From NCBI GenBank assembly GCA_963736175.1, contig CAVTNU010000002.1, forward strand, positions 496,001-560,000: a DNA stretch of 64,000 nt, given 5' to 3'. The stretch comes from Rhodoblastus sp963736175. GTDB lineage: Bacteria; Pseudomonadota; Alphaproteobacteria; Rhizobiales; Beijerinckiaceae. The position numbers were made by a program, and so were the translations under genes. Below are positions 16,566 through 26,660 of the stretch, piece after piece; position 1 is the first letter of the stretch, and each line of letters begins with the position of its first letter. The notes beneath the pieces are model-generated. The model did not search any database. It saw nothing but the letters and a program-made list of their open reading frames with translations, and had not been told where the DNA came from.

Positions 16566-19500
16566 ATGGCTTCGTTCACCGATATTTTCATTCGTCGTCC
16601 GGTTCTGGCCACCGTCGTCAGCCTGCTCATCCTGTTGGTCGGCGCGCAAGCCGGGTTCAACCTGAGAATTCGGCAATATCCCGAACTGTCCTCGACGACG
16701 ATCACCATCACCACCATTTATCCCGGCGCCAACGCCGATCTCATCAAGGGCTTCATAACCACGCCGCTCGAACAGGCGGTCGCGAGCGCCGAAGGCATAG
16801 ACACTTTGGTGTCGACGTCGCAGCAGAATGTCTCGACCATCACCCTCAATCTGCGTCTCAACGCCAACCCGGATCGCGCCGTCACCGACGTCCTGGCGAA
16901 AGTCAATCAGGTCAAAAGCCAGTTGCCGCGCGACGCCAACGACCCGGTCGTGGTCAAGCAGGCCGGCCAGGGCACGGCCCTGATGTACATGTCCTTCAAT
17001 TCGGACATGCTGACGCCTTCGCAGATTACCGACTTTCTCGTGCGTGTCGTGCAGCCGGCGTTGCAGACGGTGGAAGGCGTCGCCAGCGCGCAAATTCTCG
17101 GCGGCCAGAATTTCGCCATGCGCATCTGGCTCGATCCCAACAAAATGGCGGCGCACGGCGTTACCGCCGCCGACGTGCGCACGGCCTTGACGGCCAACAA
17201 TTTCACCGCCGCCGCCGGACAGATCAAGGCCGACTTCGTCCAAACCAGCATCAATGCGCTGACCTCGCTCGACAACGCGCAGGCCTTCGCGCATCTGGTC
17301 GTTTCCAATCGCGGCGACGCCCTGGTGCGTCTCGGCGACATCGCCAGAATTGAGCTGGGGCCGGAGTTGGTCGATTCCACTTCGGTCTTCGACGGGCTGA
17401 AGGCTGTGTTCATCGGCGTCTACGCGACGCCTTCGGCCAATCCGCTCGATGTCATCAACGCCGTGCGCGCCGAGTTTCCGAAAATTCAGACGCAACTGCC
17501 GACCGGCATCATCGGCGCCATCGCCTATGACGCAACCGAATTCATCCGCGCTTCGATCCGCGAGGTGGCCAAGACCTTGATCGAGGCGGCGCTGATCGTC
17601 ATCGTCGTGATCTTCCTGTTTCTGGGCGACCTGCGTTCGACGCTTATCCCGATCGTCACCATCCCATTGTCGTTGATCGGCGTGATGACGTTCCTGCTGG
17701 CGCTCGGCTATTCGATCAATCTCTTAACGCTGCTCGCCTTCGTGCTGGCGATCGGGCTGGTGGTCGACGACGCGATTGTCGTCGTTGAAAATATCTACCG
17801 TCACATTGAGGAAGGGCTGACGCCGCTCGAAGCGTCCGTTCTGGGCGCGCGAGAAATCGCGCTGCCGGTCATAGCCATGACGATCACGCTGGCGGCGGTC
17901 TATGCGCCGATCGGCTTCGTCTCGGGCCTCACCGGCGCCCTGTTCAAGGAATTCGCCTTTACTTTGGCCGGATCGGTGGTCGTGTCGGGCGTTGTCGCGC
18001 TGACCCTGTCACCGATGATGTGTTCGAAATTGCTGCAGAGCCATGCGCCTGGCAAGGGCGGGCGTTTTGTCGTCTGGCTCGATAAGCGGTTTGAAAACCT
18101 GCGTCTGCGTTATGAGGCGCGCCTGCACGCAACGCTGAATTTTCGCGCCTTGACGGTCCTGATCCTGGTCGGCGTCCTGGTCTTGACCGCGATCATGTAT
18201 CAATCGACGCCGCGTGAACTGGCGCCGGAAGAGGATCAGGGCATCTTGCTGGCTTTGGTGAAAACGCCGCAATACGCGAACCTCGACTATATGGAAAATG
18301 TCACGGCCAAGCTGAAACTCGCCACGGACACGGTTCCTGAAAAGAGTCACCTGTTCGTCATCAACGGGTCGCAGGGCGTCACGCAGGGCTTCGCGGGCAT
18401 TCTGCTCAAGCCCTGGGGTGATCGCGCGCGATCGCAAAAACAGATCTTGCAGGACTTGCAGCCGAAATTCGCCGGCGTTACCGGCGGTCAGGTGCTCGCC
18501 TTCTCGCCGTCCGCGCTGCCGGGTTCGACAGGCGGCCCGCCGGTCCAGTTCATTATCCGCACCGCCGGCGATTATCGCACGCTTGCCGAAGTGCTCGATA
18601 AAATGCAGATGGAGGCGCGCAAGAGCGGCCTGTTCATCTTTACCGACGGCGATTTGAAGTTCGACACGCCGCAGCTCGAATTCAAGATCGACGCGACCAA
18701 GGCCAATCGCATCGGCGTTTCGATGCAGGATATCGGCTCGACGCTGGCGACCTTCCTGGGCGGCAATTACGTCAACCGCTTTAACCTCTACGGCCGCTCC
18801 TACGAAGTCATTCCGCAGGCGCCGCGCGATTTCCGTCTGACGCCGGATTGGTTGACGCGATACCAGGTGCGCACGAGTACGGGCGAATTGGCGCCGCTGT
18901 CGACTGTGGCCAGCGTCAGCGAAACGATTCAGCCGAACGCGCTGACCAGTTTCCAGCAGCTCAATTCCGCGACCTTGTCCGGCGTGCCGTTCCCGGGGCG
19001 CACGGTGGGGGAGACTCTGGCGTTTCTGCGGGAGAAGGCGAAGACCATTTTTCCGGACGGCTATTCCTACGATTTCCAGGGCGAAAGCCGGCAATTCGTG
19101 CAGGAAGGCAATACGCTGGCGATCACCTTCGTCTTTTCGCTGGTCGTCATCTTCCTCGTATTGGCGGCGCAATTCGAAAGTTTCCGCGATCCTTTGATTA
19201 TTCTGATCGCATTGCCGACTTCGATGTTCGGCGCGCTGCTGCCGCTCAACATTCTGGGCGTCGCCGGCGCGGCTTCGATCAACATCTATACCCAGATCGG
19301 TCTGGTCACGCTGATCGGGCTGATTTCCAAGCACGGCATCCTGATGGTCGATTTCGCCAATCACATGCAGTCAAAAAACGGCTGGTCGCCGCGCGAGGCG
19401 ATCGAACACGCGGCTGGCGTGCGTCTGCGGCCGATCCTTATGACGACGGCGGCGATGGTGGTCGGCATGCTGCCGTTGATCGTCGCGGAAGGCGCTGGCG

Positions 19501-19652
19501 CCCGCTCGCGAGCGGCGATCGGCATGGTGATCGCCGCCGGCATGAGCATTGGCACCTTGTTCACGCTCTTTGTCACGCCGGCGATCTATACGCTGGTGGC
19601 GCGCGATCATCGCGAGAGCCGACAATCAGAGGCGAGCGCCAGTCAGTCGTAA
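16566..19652 (+). CDS. RND-family multidrug efflux permease (HAE1 type)
   Basis: A 1028-residue inner-membrane proton-driven pump of the AcrB/MexB/MdtB group. It has the expected two-fold layout: a membrane helix at the start, a large periplasmic loop, a six-helix bundle, and a repeat of this pattern. The proton-relay aspartates are in GLVVDDAIVVVENI in the first half. It begins with the family-typical FTDIFIRRPVLATV. It forms an operon with the adaptor upstream. Its 3' end overlaps the convergent GNAT-like gene by 10 bases. The substrate cannot be assigned from sequence. Confidence 0.96.
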   Translation: MASFTDIFIRRPVLATVVSLLILLVGAQAGFNLRIRQYPELSSTTITITTIYPGANADLIKGFITTPLEQAVASAEGIDTLVSTSQQNVSTITLNLRLNANPDRAVTDVLAKVNQVKSQLPRDANDPVVVKQAGQGTALMYMSFNSDMLTPSQITDFLVRVVQPALQTVEGVASAQILGGQNFAMRIWLDPNKMAAHGVTAADVRTALTANNFTAAAGQIKADFVQTSINALTSLDNAQAFAHLVVSNRGDALVRLGDIARIELGPELVDSTSVFDGLKAVFIGVYATPSANPLDVINAVRAEFPKIQTQLPTGIIGAIAYDATEFIRASIREVAKTLIEAALIVIVVIFLFLGDLRSTLIPIVTIPLSLIGVMTFLLALGYSINLLTLLAFVLAIGLVVDDAIVVVENIYRHIEEGLTPLEASVLGAREIALPVIAMTITLAAVYAPIGFVSGLTGALFKEFAFTLAGSVVVSGVVALTLSPMMCSKLLQSHAPGKGGRFVVWLDKRFENLRLRYEARLHATLNFRALTVLILVGVLVLTAIMYQSTPRELAPEEDQGILLALVKTPQYANLDYMENVTAKLKLATDTVPEKSHLFVINGSQGVTQGFAGILLKPWGDRARSQKQILQDLQPKFAGVTGGQVLAFSPSALPGSTGGPPVQFIIRTAGDYRTLAEVLDKMQMEARKSGLFIFTDGDLKFDTPQLEFKIDATKANRIGVSMQDIGSTLATFLGGNYVNRFNLYGRSYEVIPQAPRDFRLTPDWLTRYQVRTSTGELAPLSTVASVSETIQPNALTSFQQLNSATLSGVPFPGRTVGETLAFLREKAKTIFPDGYSYDFQGESRQFVQEGNTLAITFVFSLVVIFLVLAAQFESFRDPLIILIALPTSMFGALLPLNILGVAGAASINIYTQIGLVTLIGLISKHGILMVDFANHMQSKNGWSPREAIEHAAGVRLRPILMTTAAMVVGMLPLIVAEGAGARSRAAIGMVIAAGMSIGTLFTLFVTPAIYTLVARDHRESRQSEASASQS

Positions 19653-20776
19653 GATTCGGACGCGAAGGGCGTCCAATTGTCGCCGACGAGACCGCCGATC
19701 ACGCCTTCGCCCGCCAGCGCGGCGCGCGCGACCTCGGGGTCCGCGGATTTCACCATCGCGCCGCAGGTATGCCGGTAGAAGACGCCGGGAAGCTGGAACA
19801 GGCCCTGCATAATGGCGGGATCGCTTGCGCCGCCGATCAGCGCGCAATCCTGCGCGGCGGCGTCCGCGAAGAGCGCGCGCAATACCTTGTCGGCGCTGCG
19901 CGGCGTTGCGGCGAGGGTAAGCGCTTCGCCTCTCTTGCTGGCGTTGATATGATAGGCGCAACAGCCGATGAGACGGCCGCGCGCGTCGCGAATTTCGACA
20001 AGGCGCAGCGGCCCCAGGCTTGGGCGCCGGTCAGCCTGCGTCAAAATCCAGGCGACGTCCTGCGCCGACCAGTCCGGCCGCAGCCGGTAATTCGCGTGCA
20101 ACGCCAGCCAGCATTCGGAAAAATGTTCAACCGAACAAGCCTCGACGCGCCAGTCCTCGCCCTTGATGTCCGGCGCTTTTCCGAACAGCGCGCGCACAAA
20201 TTTCTCGGAGCGCCCGAACGCTTCGATGACGGCTTCGGGACGCGTAAGACCGACGCGCTTCGTCGCGATGGACGCGGCGTAGGCGGCGTAATTCAACGGG
20301 CGCGTCCAGTGCAGGCTATGCGCCGCGGCAAAACGCATATGTAGGCTCGCTTGAGAGGCGACCGAGTGGCGGTTCGCGGTATCGGCGACGACCACGCTCC
20401 AATCGCGCCTGAAATGCGCCCGTTGCAGACGTGCGCCGGCCTCGCGGTCGCGGATGGGGTCCTCCACCATCCACGTGCTGAACACGTTGCCGAGGAATTT
20501 CCGGCCATCGAAAATCATTGGCGCGGGCATGACGCCGAGCATGCCGCCGACTTCGCCGTTCGCGCGCTCGTACACCAGAGCGGCGCTATCTGGATGATAA
20601 TGCGGATGATCGAGGAAGACGCATTTGAGATCCGCGGCAAGGCGGGCCGCGCCGGCTTCAGACGAGACGCCGCTGCGGAAGACGTTCAGGAAGATGGCGG
20701 CAAGACGCGGGCAATCTTCCGCTTCCATGGCGCGCACGCGACCGCGGGACGAGTTCTGTCCGGGGGGCGGTTCCAT
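19643..20776 (-). CDS. GNAT-fold acetyltransferase-like protein
   Basis: A 377-residue protein that looks like two weakly conserved GNAT folds in tandem. The first (residues about 14-160) contains VGGMLGVMPAPM, like the GNAT beta4-alpha3 core; the second (about 220-330) contains LRLVEIRDARGRLIGCCAYHI. The acetyl-CoA loop is not well conserved in either half, so activity is uncertain. The ATG at 20776 lacks a clear ribosome-binding site, and a later ATG near residue 17 is possible. The gene converges on the RND permease (10-base overlap) and diverges from prfC. No function is assigned. Confidence 0.65.
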   Translation of the reverse strand: MEPPPGQNSSRGRVRAMEAEDCPRLAAIFLNVFRSGVSSEAGAARLAADLKCVFLDHPHYHPDSAALVYERANGEVGGMLGVMPAPMIFDGRKFLGNVFSTWMVEDPIRDREAGARLQRAHFRRDWSVVVADTANRHSVASQASLHMRFAAAHSLHWTRPLNYAAYAASIATKRVGLTRPEAVIEAFGRSEKFVRALFGKAPDIKGEDWRVEACSVEHFSECWLALHANYRLRPDWSAQDVAWILTQADRRPSLGPLRLVEIRDARGRLIGCCAYHINASKRGEALTLAATPRSADKVLRALFADAAAQDCALIGGASDPAIMQGLFQLPGVFYRHTCGAMVKSADPEVARAALAGEGVIGGLVGDNWTPFASESYD

Positions 20777-20956
20777 CAAGGCGCGCTTCGATGTTCATGC
20801 GCGAAACTTCGTCCGCTTCGCCGCGGCGCGCAACAAAATTTGCGCTTTTGGCCGAAAAGATCGGGAAAATGGTAAAGCCGCAAGGCGTAAACTTGCCTCT
20901 GGCGCGCAACATAGGTTAATCAGCGCCAACGTTTTCCTCCCGCTCTCCGGCGCCAG

Positions 20957-22537
20957 ATGCAAAAATCAGATCCCGTCGCGCGTCGGCGCACATTCGCCAT
21001 TATTTCGCATCCCGACGCCGGCAAGACGACGCTCACCGAAAAACTTCTGCTGTTCGGCGGCGCGATTTAATTGGCCGGCGAAGTGCGCGCCAAAGCCAAT
21101 CGCCGTCAGACCCGGTCGGACTGGATGGGCATCGAACGCGAGCGCGGCATTTCGGTCGTAACGTCCGTGATGACGTTCGAATATGGCGAGTGTGTCTATA
21201 ATCTGCTCGACACGCCGGGCCACGAGGACTTTTCGGAGGACACCTATCGCACGCTGACCGCCGTCGACAGCGCCATCATGGTGATCGACGCGGCCAAGGG
21301 CATCGAGGCGCGCACGCGCAAATTGTTCGAAGTCTGCCGCTTGCGCGACATTCCGATCATCACCTTCGTCAACAAGATGGATCGCGAGACGCGCGATCCG
21401 TTCGAATTGCTCGACGAAATTGAAAAGACGCTGGCGCTCGACACGGTGGCGTTGACCTGGCCGATCGGACGTGGGCGCAGCTTCGCCGGCACCTACGATC
21501 TGCGCCGCAATATCGTGCGGCGCCTTGAAGCGGACGCCGAACCGATCGAGGTTTCGGGGCCGGCCGATCCGCGGATCGCCGCCATATCCAACGCCGCCGA
21601 CGCCGAATTGGCGGCGGAAGAGATCGCGCTGGCGCGCGAGGCGCAAAAGCCGTTCATCGTCGAAGCCTTTCTCGAAGGCCACCTCACTCCGGTGTTTTTC
21701 GGGTCGGCGCTGAAAAAGTTCGGCGTTCAGGACCTGATCGATGCGCTGGCCGAGTTCGCGCCGGCGCCGCAGCCTGTGGCGGCCTCGACCCGCATTGTCG
21801 ATCCGCGCGAAGCCAAGATGACCGGCTTCATCTTCAAGATTCAGGCCAACATGGATCCCAATCACCGGGATCGCATCGCCTTCATGCGCGTGACGTCGGG
21901 AAAGCTCACCCGCGGCATGAAGGCTCGGTTGTCGCGCACGGGAAAAAACATCGCGTTGAACGCGCCGCAGTTCTTCTTCGCGCAGGACCGGCAATTGGCC
22001 GAGGAAGCCTACGCCGGCGATGTCGTCGGTATTCCCAACCACGGCCTGTTGCGCATTGGCGACACGCTGACCGAAGGGGAGAATCTGGTGTTTCGCGGCG
22101 TGCCGAGTTTCGCGCCAGAAATTCTTCGGCGCGTCAAACTCGGCGATGCGATGAAGGCGAAGAAATTGCGCGAAGCCTTGCAGCAGATGGCCGAGGAAGG
22201 CGTGGTGCAATTGTTTTTGCCACATGACGGCTCGCCGGCGATGGTCGGCGTCGTCGGCGCGCTTCAGCTCGATGTGCTCATCGAGCGGCTGCAGGCGGAA
22301 TATGGTCTGCCGGTGAGTTTTGAAACCAGCCGGTTTGAAATCTGCCGTTGGATCAGCGCCGACGACCCGATGGAGTTGGAAAAATTCGTTCGCGCCTATC
22401 CCTCGTCAATGGCCAACGATCTTGACGGGGCGCCGGTGTTTCTGGCGCAATCGGCCTTCTCCCTGCGCTATGATCAGGAGCGTTGGCCGGCCATCCACTT
22501 TGCCGACATTAAGGATTATCAGGTCGGACAGGGCTGA
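20957..22537 (+). pseudogene. prfC: peptide chain release factor 3, interrupted by an in-frame TAA
   Basis: RF3 is a GTPase that recycles RF1/RF2 from the ribosome. From ATG 20957 to TGA 22537 the frame would code for 526 residues, the normal RF3 length (E. coli 529). It has SHPDAGKTT (P-loop, 17-25), RGISVVTSV (switch I), DTPGHEDF (switch II) and NKMD (G4). Codon 38, at 21068-21070, is TAA. Homologues have Gln there (AIQ-AG), so one C-to-T change explains it. Translation could restart at the TTG at 21071, but that product lacks the P-loop and could not bind GTP normally. It could be a true null allele, since prfC is dispensable in many bacteria, or a sequence error. Confidence 0.88.
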
Positions 22538-22593
22538 CGCAGGCGAGCAAAACGCCAATTCTTGAAAGGCGTCGGGCGAGCGGGGGGGCGGTC

Positions 22594-23028
22594 ATGAGTG
22601 ACGCGATACGCTGGTTGAGAATTTCCTATTGGGTCGGCGCCATGGTGGATTTAGGCGCCGCGGCGCAGATGCTTTATCCGCCGCTCTTCGGATTTGGCAT
22701 GGGCCTGAGCGGCTTTGCGCCCGGTCTCGATTATCGCTATGCGATGGGCATGGGCGCGGCGCTGATGCTCGGCTGGACCGCGCTGCTGTTATGGGCCGAT
22801 CGTCGGCCAGTCGAGCGCATGGGCGTGCTGCCGCTGACCGTGGTTCCGGTGATCGCCGGCCTCGCCGTCAATCAGGCGAACGGGATCGCATCCGGGTTCT
22901 TACCGACGCTGCCCGTGCTGCCGATCTGGGCGCTGCAGGTGGGTCTGAGCATTCTATTCCTCAGGAGCTATTGGCTGGCGCGCATCGCTCAGCGCGCTGA
23001 GGCCGCCGGAACGTCGTCGGACGCGTGA
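22594..23028 (+). CDS. small membrane protein, four predicted helices
   Basis: A 144-residue hydrophobic protein with four likely membrane helices (residues about 12-32, 48-68, 80-98 and 108-128). The ATG at 22594 follows a G-rich ribosome-binding site. I do not recognise the family. It is 56 bases downstream of prfC on the same strand and could be co-transcribed. Its end almost meets the stop of the convergent GH10 gene, with two bases between them. Confidence 0.7.
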   Translation: MSDAIRWLRISYWVGAMVDLGAAAQMLYPPLFGFGMGLSGFAPGLDYRYAMGMGAALMLGWTALLLWADRRPVERMGVLPLTVVPVIAGLAVNQANGIASGFLPTLPVLPIWALQVGLSILFLRSYWLARIAQRAEAAGTSSDA

Positions 23029-23030
23029 GA

Positions 23031-24143
23031 TCAGAGTTTTCGGTCCGCGAAGGCTCGGGCGATGGCCTCGAACATCGGCTTTGGCTGCAACGCGGCGTCG
23101 AAGGGCAAGGGGCGCGCCTCTCGCGCGGCGCGCCGCTGTTTTTGGAACCAGGGATCGTTGTACCAGGAATAATTATCGGCCAGTCCCCAGCAAATCACCG
23201 TGTTCACCGCCGGGCAGGCGAGCGCTGTCGACAAAAACGCAAAGGTTCTTTGCGCCGCCTCGCGGTCGCGCGCCGCGATGTCGCCGACAAAGCCGGAATC
23301 GTCGATGTCGAGTTCGGTGATGTAGATATCAAGGCCGCGCGCCGCGATCTTGTTCAGGAATGCGCCAAACGCCTCGGCGTCCCAGGGCTTGTGGGGCAAA
23401 ATGTGGCCTTGCAGGCCGATAGCGTCGAGCTTGACGCCCTTGTCCTGCAAACGTTCGATCAGGGCCAGCAAAGCGCGGCGCACCGCAATGCCGATCGGAT
23501 CGTTCCATTCGGTCCACGCTTCGTTGAGGACGAGCTTGGTCGTGGGGTCCAGCGCCGCGACGCGACGAAAGGCGCGCTCGATGTAATCTTCGCCGAAAGC
23601 CGCGAGCCATGGACCCGGTCTGAAGCTTCCCGGCCTGTCGCCGCCGAGCCAGAACGGTTCGTTGACGATGTCCCAGGACTGGAGCCTTCCGGCGAAGTGT
23701 GCGGCGACCGCGTCGATATAGGCGTCGAGCGCCTTGGCCAGTTCGGCGTTCGACAGGGATTTGGTCCAATCCGGGGCGTAGTCGTTCCAGACGATGGTAT
23801 GACCGCGCGCCAATTTGCCGGACGCGTGCGCGAATTCTACCAAGGCGTCGCCGGGTTCGAATTGGAAGGCGTCGAATTGCGGTTCGATCGTCGCCATTTT
23901 CAACGATTGGGACGGAACGATCAGATCGCATTGGGTGCGAATCAGGGCGGCGAAATCGGCGTCCTTGAGAATTTCCAAGTCCACCGCCGCGCCGAAGGTC
24001 AGCCCGGCTTTCCGCGCCGCAGCGGCAAGGTCGGCTGTAGCCGCCGCGTCCGCGGCGGCCGAACGCGCGCGCGCCGTCGCAGCCAAAGCGCCGCCACAAA
24101 GGCCGAGCGCTCCGCGGCGGGTGATCATTTGCGTTGTGCGCAT
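23031..24143 (-). CDS. GH10 family glycoside hydrolase (endo-1,4-beta-xylanase-like), Tat-exported
   Basis: A 370-residue exported glycosidase. Starting at ATG 24143 the N-terminus carries a twin-arginine motif (TRRGALGL) followed by an Ala-rich h-region. Starts at 24170 and 24128 are also possible. GH10 hallmarks are GHTIVW (residues 114-119), the acid/base E162 in DIVNEP, QGH (245-247) and the nucleophile E277 in ITELDI; NYSW near the C-terminus is also typical. The usual WHxQ after GHT is here WNDY, so the substrate-binding side of the active site differs from classic xylanases. No other polysaccharide-degrading genes are nearby, so a xylan-feeding role is doubtful; exopolysaccharide or wall remodelling is possible. 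Confidence 0.9.
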   Translation of the reverse strand: MRTTQMITRRGALGLCGGALAATARARSAAADAAATADLAAAARKAGLTFGAAVDLEILKDADFAALIRTQCDLIVPSQSLKMATIEPQFDAFQFEPGDALVEFAHASGKLARGHTIVWNDYAPDWTKSLSNAELAKALDAYIDAVAAHFAGRLQSWDIVNEPFWLGGDRPGSFRPGPWLAAFGEDYIERAFRRVAALDPTTKLVLNEAWTEWNDPIGIAVRRALLALIERLQDKGVKLDAIGLQGHILPHKPWDAEAFGAFLNKIAARGLDIYITELDIDDSGFVGDIAARDREAAQRTFAFLSTALACPAVNTVICWGLADNYSWYNDPWFQKQRRAAREARPLPFDAALQPKPMFEAIARAFADRKL

Positions 24144-24436
24144 GCGGGCCTGCCGTCGTGTGAAGCGCATTCATAGCAATCTTCCGCCGCCGCCCCAAGT
24201 TTTCGCCGCGGCGCGCCAGAACGATGGGCGTCCGCGCCAACCGGGCCGGCCTTGCTTGCGCCGCCGTCCCATCGTAAAGGAGCCGCGTTCTTGCGTTTTC
24301 TCAATGATCGCCCTGTTCGGTGCGCGAAAATGCTCGGGGGGAAACCAACTCTATGGAAACAAAATATCTTTTTCAGTTTTCGCGCCTGTTTGCGTAAGCC
24401 GGGGCAAAAGAATTGAAGGTGTTGGACGCCGATGCA

Positions 24437-25549
24437 ATGGTGAAAGAACCGCGTCCCGATCAGACGACAACGGCGGAAACCATTTCCATGCGCGATGAGC
24501 AAGAGACGGCGCGAACCGAGGAAGCCGCGGCCATTGCCGGCGCTCCCCCGCACGAGCCGTCCAGTCGGCGGGCGCGGATCAAGGCTTGGGTCGGCGGCGG
24601 GGCCAGCCTGCTGCTGGTCGCCATCGCGCTGTTCGTTCTGTCGCGCACGCTTGTTCATATCGACATCTGGGCTTTGCGCGCCGCCATCGCCTCGACCGCG
24701 CTTTCCCAGTTCGGACTGGCGCTGTGTTTTACCGCCCTGTCCTATTTCGCCCTGACCGGCTACGACGCGCTCGCCTTGCATCAATTGCGGTTGCGCGTGC
24801 CCTATCGGACGACGGCGCTCGGCTCTTTCGCCAGCTACGCCATTTCCTTCATGCTGGGCTTCCCCATCGTCACCGGCGGCACCGTGCGCTACTGGATTTA
24901 TTCGCGCGCGGGGGTCAAGGCGAGCAAGGTCGCCAGCCTCACCGTGGTGGCCGGCGTCACCTTCTGGCTCGGCATGGCGGTGGTCATCGGCGTCGGGCTG
25001 GTGGTCGAGGCGAGGCCCCTGTCGGAAATCGATCAATTGGCTGTGAACCTCAACCGTTTGATCGGATTGGGCGTATTGCTGGCCATCGCCTTTTATCTGA
25101 TCTGGGTGTCGGTCCATCCGCGTCGGGCGCGGGTGCAGGGACTCAGGCTGGAATTGCCAGGCTTCGGCGTCACGCTGGGGCAGATGGCGCTCGGCGTCGT
25201 CGATCTGTGCTGCGCCGCGGCGACACTTTATTTTCTTTTGCCAAGCCATGACGGGTTTGGCTTTTTCACTTTCGCGTCAATTTATGTCTTCGCCTGCCTG
25301 CTCGGTATAGCAAGCCATGCGCCGGGCGGCATTGGCGTGTTCGAGGCGACCATGCTGAAGGCGCTGCCTGCGCCGTCGCAGGAAGCCCTGCTGGCTTCGC
25401 TGCTTTTGTTCCGCATCATCTATTATGTCATACCGTTCACATTGGCTCTGGCTATGCTTGGCGCCAATGAGGGCGGTCGACGCTGGAACAGTTTGCGCGA
25501 AACCATGAACCGGGCGCAATCGATCAAGCCCTCGGATGATCGCGATTGA
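24437..25549 (+). CDS. lysylphosphatidylglycerol synthase-like integral membrane protein (UPF0104/YbhN type)
   Basis: About 370 residues: a polar N-terminal tail (residues 1-50) and then eight or so membrane helices of the LPG synthase TM (UPF0104) family, the flippase-like half of MprF. No aminoacyl-transferase domain is present, so it is the stand-alone version, often proposed to move lipids. Conserved pieces include FMLGFPIVTGGTVRYW and SHAPGGIGVFEA. The start is uncertain: ATG 24437 is used, but TTG 24413 (with GGGGC upstream) and ATG 24488 are also in frame. It lies 30 bases before phoR, so it may be transcribed into the Pho region, although the Pho box is after phoR. Confidence 0.82.
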   Translation: MVKEPRPDQTTTAETISMRDEQETARTEEAAAIAGAPPHEPSSRRARIKAWVGGGASLLLVAIALFVLSRTLVHIDIWALRAAIASTALSQFGLALCFTALSYFALTGYDALALHQLRLRVPYRTTALGSFASYAISFMLGFPIVTGGTVRYWIYSRAGVKASKVASLTVVAGVTFWLGMAVVIGVGLVVEARPLSEIDQLAVNLNRLIGLGVLLAIAFYLIWVSVHPRRARVQGLRLELPGFGVTLGQMALGVVDLCCAAATLYFLLPSHDGFGFFTFASIYVFACLLGIASHAPGGIGVFEATMLKALPAPSQEALLASLLLFRIIYYVIPFTLALAMLGANEGGRRWNSLRETMNRAQSIKPSDDRD

Positions 25550-25579
25550 ACGGCCAAAAATCAGGGGAATAGCGCATTG

Positions 25580-26629
25580 ATGGGTGAAGCGGGCGGCGAA
25601 TCCCTGACGATGATCGACGCCCTGATCGAGGCTTTGCCCGAGCCGGTGCTGATCGTCGCGTCCGACGTGCGGCTGGTCGCCGCCAACAACGCGGCGCGCG
25701 CCCTGTTTCCTAGTCTGCGCCTGAAAGCGCCGCTCGCCTCCAGCCTGCGCGCCGTTGACGTCCACGATGCGATCGGCCGCGTCTTCGCCGGCGGCGAAGC
25801 CGAAAACTTTTCCTGGCTGGACCGTGTGCCATTCGAGCGGCTGTTTAGCGTCCATGTCGCCAAATTCGCCGCCAACGAAGCGTCCTACGTCGCGTTGACG
25901 CTGAAGGATTTGACCGAATCGCGTCGTCTTGAGCGCATGCGCGTCGATTTCGTCGCCAACGCCAGCCACGAATTGCGCACCCCGCTCGCCTCGTTGCTTG
26001 GTTTTATCGAAACCTTGCAAGGGCCGGCCAAAGCCGACGAAAGCGCCCGCGAACGGTTCTTGACCATCATGCTGGCTCAGGCGCGCCGCATGGCTCGTCT
26101 GGTCGACGATCTGCTGTCGCTGTCACGGATCGAGCAGACCCTGCATGTGCGTCCCCGCGACGAGGTTGACCTCAAAGCGCTCGTCCATCACGTCGGCGAC
26201 GCTTTGACGCAGCTGGCGCGCGAAAATCGCGTCGTCCTGCAAATCGAGGGCGTGTCCGTCAAAGTGCGCGGCGATCGCGACGAACTTTTACGTGTGGCGG
26301 AAAATCTCGTCGAAAACGCCATCAAATATAGCGCGCCGGAAGCAGGCGAATCCGTCAAGACGGTATATGTCCGCGTCGGGGCGCGCGATGCGGCCGGTTT
26401 TCTCGAGGTCCGGGACCAAGGCCCCGGCATCGCGCCCGAACACATCCCCCGTCTGACCGAGCGATTTTACCGAGTGGACGCCGGCCAAAGCCGCGCCAAG
26501 GGCGGCACGGGCCTCGGTCTGGCCCTGGTGAAACACATCGTGGCGCGTCACCGTGGACGTCTGACAATTGATTCTGTTGTTGGGCAGGGCGCTGTATTTA
26601 CGGCGTTTATTCCGCTATTTGATAGCTGA
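25580..26629 (+). CDS. phoR: phosphate-regulon sensor histidine kinase PhoR, no visible membrane segment
   Basis: A 349-residue histidine kinase that phosphorylates PhoB when phosphate is low. It has a PAS-like domain (residues about 10-110), a dimerisation/phosphoacceptor domain with H130 in ASHELRTPL, and an ATPase domain with NAIKYS (N box), DQGPGI (G1) and GGTGLGLAL (G2). Classic PhoR proteins begin with one or two membrane helices. Here the PAS domain begins almost at once, and the upstream gene ends only 30 bases before, so no longer N-terminus is available. AGGGGA is upstream of the start. Identity rests on the domain order and on its position beside pstSCAB-phoU-phoB. Confidence 0.93.
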   Translation: MGEAGGESLTMIDALIEALPEPVLIVASDVRLVAANNAARALFPSLRLKAPLASSLRAVDVHDAIGRVFAGGEAENFSWLDRVPFERLFSVHVAKFAANEASYVALTLKDLTESRRLERMRVDFVANASHELRTPLASLLGFIETLQGPAKADESARERFLTIMLAQARRMARLVDDLLSLSRIEQTLHVRPRDEVDLKALVHHVGDALTQLARENRVVLQIEGVSVKVRGDRDELLRVAENLVENAIKYSAPEAGESVKTVYVRVGARDAAGFLEVRDQGPGIAPEHIPRLTERFYRVDAGQSRAKGGTGLGLALVKHIVARHRGRLTIDSVVGQGAVFTAFIPLFDS

Positions 26630-26660
26630 GGGGCGGATTTTCCCCCATATTGGCCGGACG

